Part shown: positions 63,165-64,000 of the stretch, one piece after another | How positions within the stretch are numbered: the first letter of the stretch is position 1 | How the letters are laid out: each line of letters starts with the position of its first letter | NCBI RefSeq assembly: GCF_001187555.1 | Contig: NZ_LFIJ01000001.1 | Coordinates: 770,169-834,168, forward strand | Direction of reading: 5' to 3' | Source of the DNA: Gilvimarinus polysaccharolyticus | GTDB taxonomy: Bacteria > Pseudomonadota > Gammaproteobacteria > Pseudomonadales > Cellvibrionaceae | DNA: 64,000 nt | The notes under the pieces: model-generated | Database searches by the model: none | What the model was told of the DNA's origin: nothing | The model's input: the letters and a program-made list of their open reading frames with translations, nothing else | Made by a program: the position numbers and the translations under genes

Positions 63165-63549
63165 GACGTAAGCGCGTGCTTATGTCTGGGTGGATGAAAC
63201 CCACGGCTAAGGTAAAATGTGACACCTTGAGCCGTGGCGCTAGGCTGATCAGTAACTGGGTTGCTCACCAAGTTACGTTGCGTCGCGGGTAACAAGGCCG
63301 CTTAGGGCAATACCAGCAAGTAAAACTGGTACAGTTGTCACCTTTGACTTGGGTTGCGCACCTGTTGGCCGTAGTGGCTCCGTCCCCCCAGGGGATATGT
63401 TGCTAGCAGGGCGCAAAACCCCATGACGCTCACCCACTGGATCGGGCGTCAAACTTGGCGCTTAGCGCCGTTTACTGATCTGGTTGTCCGCCGTTGCCGG
63501 TAGGAATTTACCGACATGCGCTGTATGATTTTCAGCGGCGGACAGCCAG
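63165..63549 (+). ncRNA. candidate structured RNA: eight consecutive stem-loops
   Basis: In 385 gene-free bases I can pair: 63165-63173 with 63178-63186; 63201-63213 with 63224-63237 (13 pairs, one bulge); 63252-63261 with 63267-63276; 63311-63316 with 63326-63331; 63351-63364 with 63407-63421 (13 pairs with bulges, enclosing a CCCC/GGGG hairpin at 63383-63395); 63424-63429 with 63446-63451; 63457-63461 with 63465-63469; and 63480-63496 with 63533-63549 (17 pairs, two G-U), which encloses two small hairpins and makes a three-way junction. No reading frame is credible. Strand is unknown; plus is given because G-U pairs in the last and first stems fit a plus-strand RNA. I do not recognise RNase P RNA, tmRNA, 6S or SRP RNA motifs. 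It could instead be a long leader of rlmL or, read on the other strand, of rmf. Confidence 0.35.
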
Positions 63550-63726
63550 TACACCAAAATCTAACAGCTTTGTGAACGAACGAATTTTTATAGTGAGAGA
63601 CGTTAATAGATCGTAAGAGTCTTAACAAAAACACCCCATTTGGGAACCGTTAGGTGCACAAAGTGTCCCGGCGGCCAGACAAGCAGGCTAATACCTGTTT
63701 TCACCTGTTTTGAGAATGCCTAACCC

Positions 63727-64000
63727 ATGACTGCCGAAGCCCAATTTTTTGCCACTTGCCCTAAAGGGCTCGAATCTTTGCTACTCGACGAGCTTAAAGC
63801 CCTAGGGGCCGACAGTGTCCGTGAAACAGTGGCGGGGGTGTACTTTAGTGGCGATATCAAAAAAGCCTACGAGGTATGTTTGTGGTCGCGCCTAGCCAAC
63901 AAAGTATTAATGCCTTTAGTGCAAGAGCGCGCCGAAACCGCCGACGATTTGTATCGCGTCGCACGCGCTATTGATTGGCAGCAGTACTTAAAACCCAGCG
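63727..64000 (+). CDS. rlmL: 23S rRNA methyltransferase RlmL/RlmKL (5' part)
   Basis: The first 91 codons of a gene cut by the window end. The sequence begins MTAEAQFFATCPKGLESLLL and continues with DELKALGADSVRETVAGVYFSGDIKKAYEV in a THUMP-type N-terminal domain, as in RlmL, which makes m2G2445 in 23S rRNA and in gammaproteobacteria is often fused to the m7G2069 enzyme RlmK. The rmf-rlmL neighbourhood supports the call. Confidence 0.93.
   Translation, partial: MTAEAQFFATCPKGLESLLLDELKALGADSVRETVAGVYFSGDIKKAYEVCLWSRLANKVLMPLVQERAETADDLYRVARAIDWQQYLKPS

Larger units (their letters stand above)
62973..63726. other. 754-bp gene-free region between rmf and rlmL
   Basis: Contains, from left, the rmf leader and possible promoter, the 13-bp direct repeat, and the structured region 63165-63549. 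From 63550 to 63726 there is an AT-richer stretch that probably holds the rlmL promoter; I see no clear hexamers and no intrinsic terminator with a strong T-run. A 61-codon minus frame at 63449-63634 is not supported. Confidence 0.6.

Noticed and set aside
63165-63549. RNase P RNA, tmRNA, 6S RNA or SRP RNA in the structured region
   Set aside because: None of their invariant sequences (for example GGAAAGUCCGG of RNase P, or the tRNA-like end of tmRNA) is present on either strand.
63449-63634. 61-codon minus-strand frame between rmf and rlmL
   Set aside because: It crosses the 17-bp inverted repeat, has no ribosome binding site and no protein-like composition.
1-64000. Insertion sequences, prophage, integron, CRISPR or defence genes
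   Set aside because: All large frames are assignable housekeeping or osmotic genes; no transposase, integrase, cas or restriction genes and no spaced repeat array were seen.

Overview
The window is a chromosomal segment of a marine or salt-adapted gammaproteobacterium. Its gene order in the map / rpsB neighbourhood (dapD, ArsC-like, nth, dapC, glnD, map on one strand; rpsB-tsf-pyrH-frr-uppS-cdsA-dxr-rseP-bamA-skp-lpxD-fabZ-lpxA-lpxB-rnhB-dnaE on the other) is the order I recall for Pseudomonas. The ectoine operon and the type of accessory genes suggest Cellvibrionales (Saccharophagus, Teredinibacter or Simiduia relatives). That placement is inference; no rRNA gene is present. GC content looks near 50% and I saw no insertion sequence, prophage, tRNA or CRISPR array.

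Layout. 1-2.1 kb: tail of an unrecognised gene, then iron storage (bfd and bfr on the minus strand, with a Fur-box-like site) and a 2-Cys peroxiredoxin. 2.3-8.2 kb: a PLP ornithine/lysine decarboxylase behind a terminator-like leader, ung, a small exported protein, valS. 8.2-11.3 kb: a 1031-residue membrane-anchored protein of unknown function. 11.4-18.3 kb, minus strand: lysine/diaminopimelate genes (dapD, dapC), ArsC-like reductase, nth, glnD and map. 18.7-37.1 kb, plus strand: the long translation, isoprenoid, outer-membrane assembly and lipid A cluster ending in dnaE. 37.3-42.9 kb: ectoine synthesis (ectR divergent from ectABC-ask, then a membrane TPR gene). 43.3-46.9 kb: opgGH for osmoregulated periplasmic glucans. 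46.9-54.1 kb, minus strand: a MoxR / DUF58 / DUF4381 / BatA / BatB-BatC / BatD operon. 54.6-62.4 kb: the 180-kDa-class NAD-glutamate dehydrogenase, succinate-semialdehyde dehydrogenase, a DUF2835 protein and pyrD. 62.8-64 kb: rmf on the minus strand, a gene-free 750-bp stretch, and the start of rlmL.

How the genes fit together. bfd and bfr store and release iron. The two osmotic systems sit side by side: ectoine as cytoplasmic solute and OPG in the periplasm. GdhB and GabD feed glutamate- and GABA-derived carbon to the TCA cycle.

Most notable non-coding signals: a 385-nt run of eight consecutive stem-loops between rmf and rlmL (candidate structured RNA); four copies of a TTAG-N4-CTAA palindrome flanking ectR; a perfect 17-bp terminator hairpin inside the first codons of the TPR gene after ask; and two hairpins plus a T-run directly ahead of the decarboxylase. 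The most notable protein feature is an EF-hand-type calcium loop in the surface loop of BamA.
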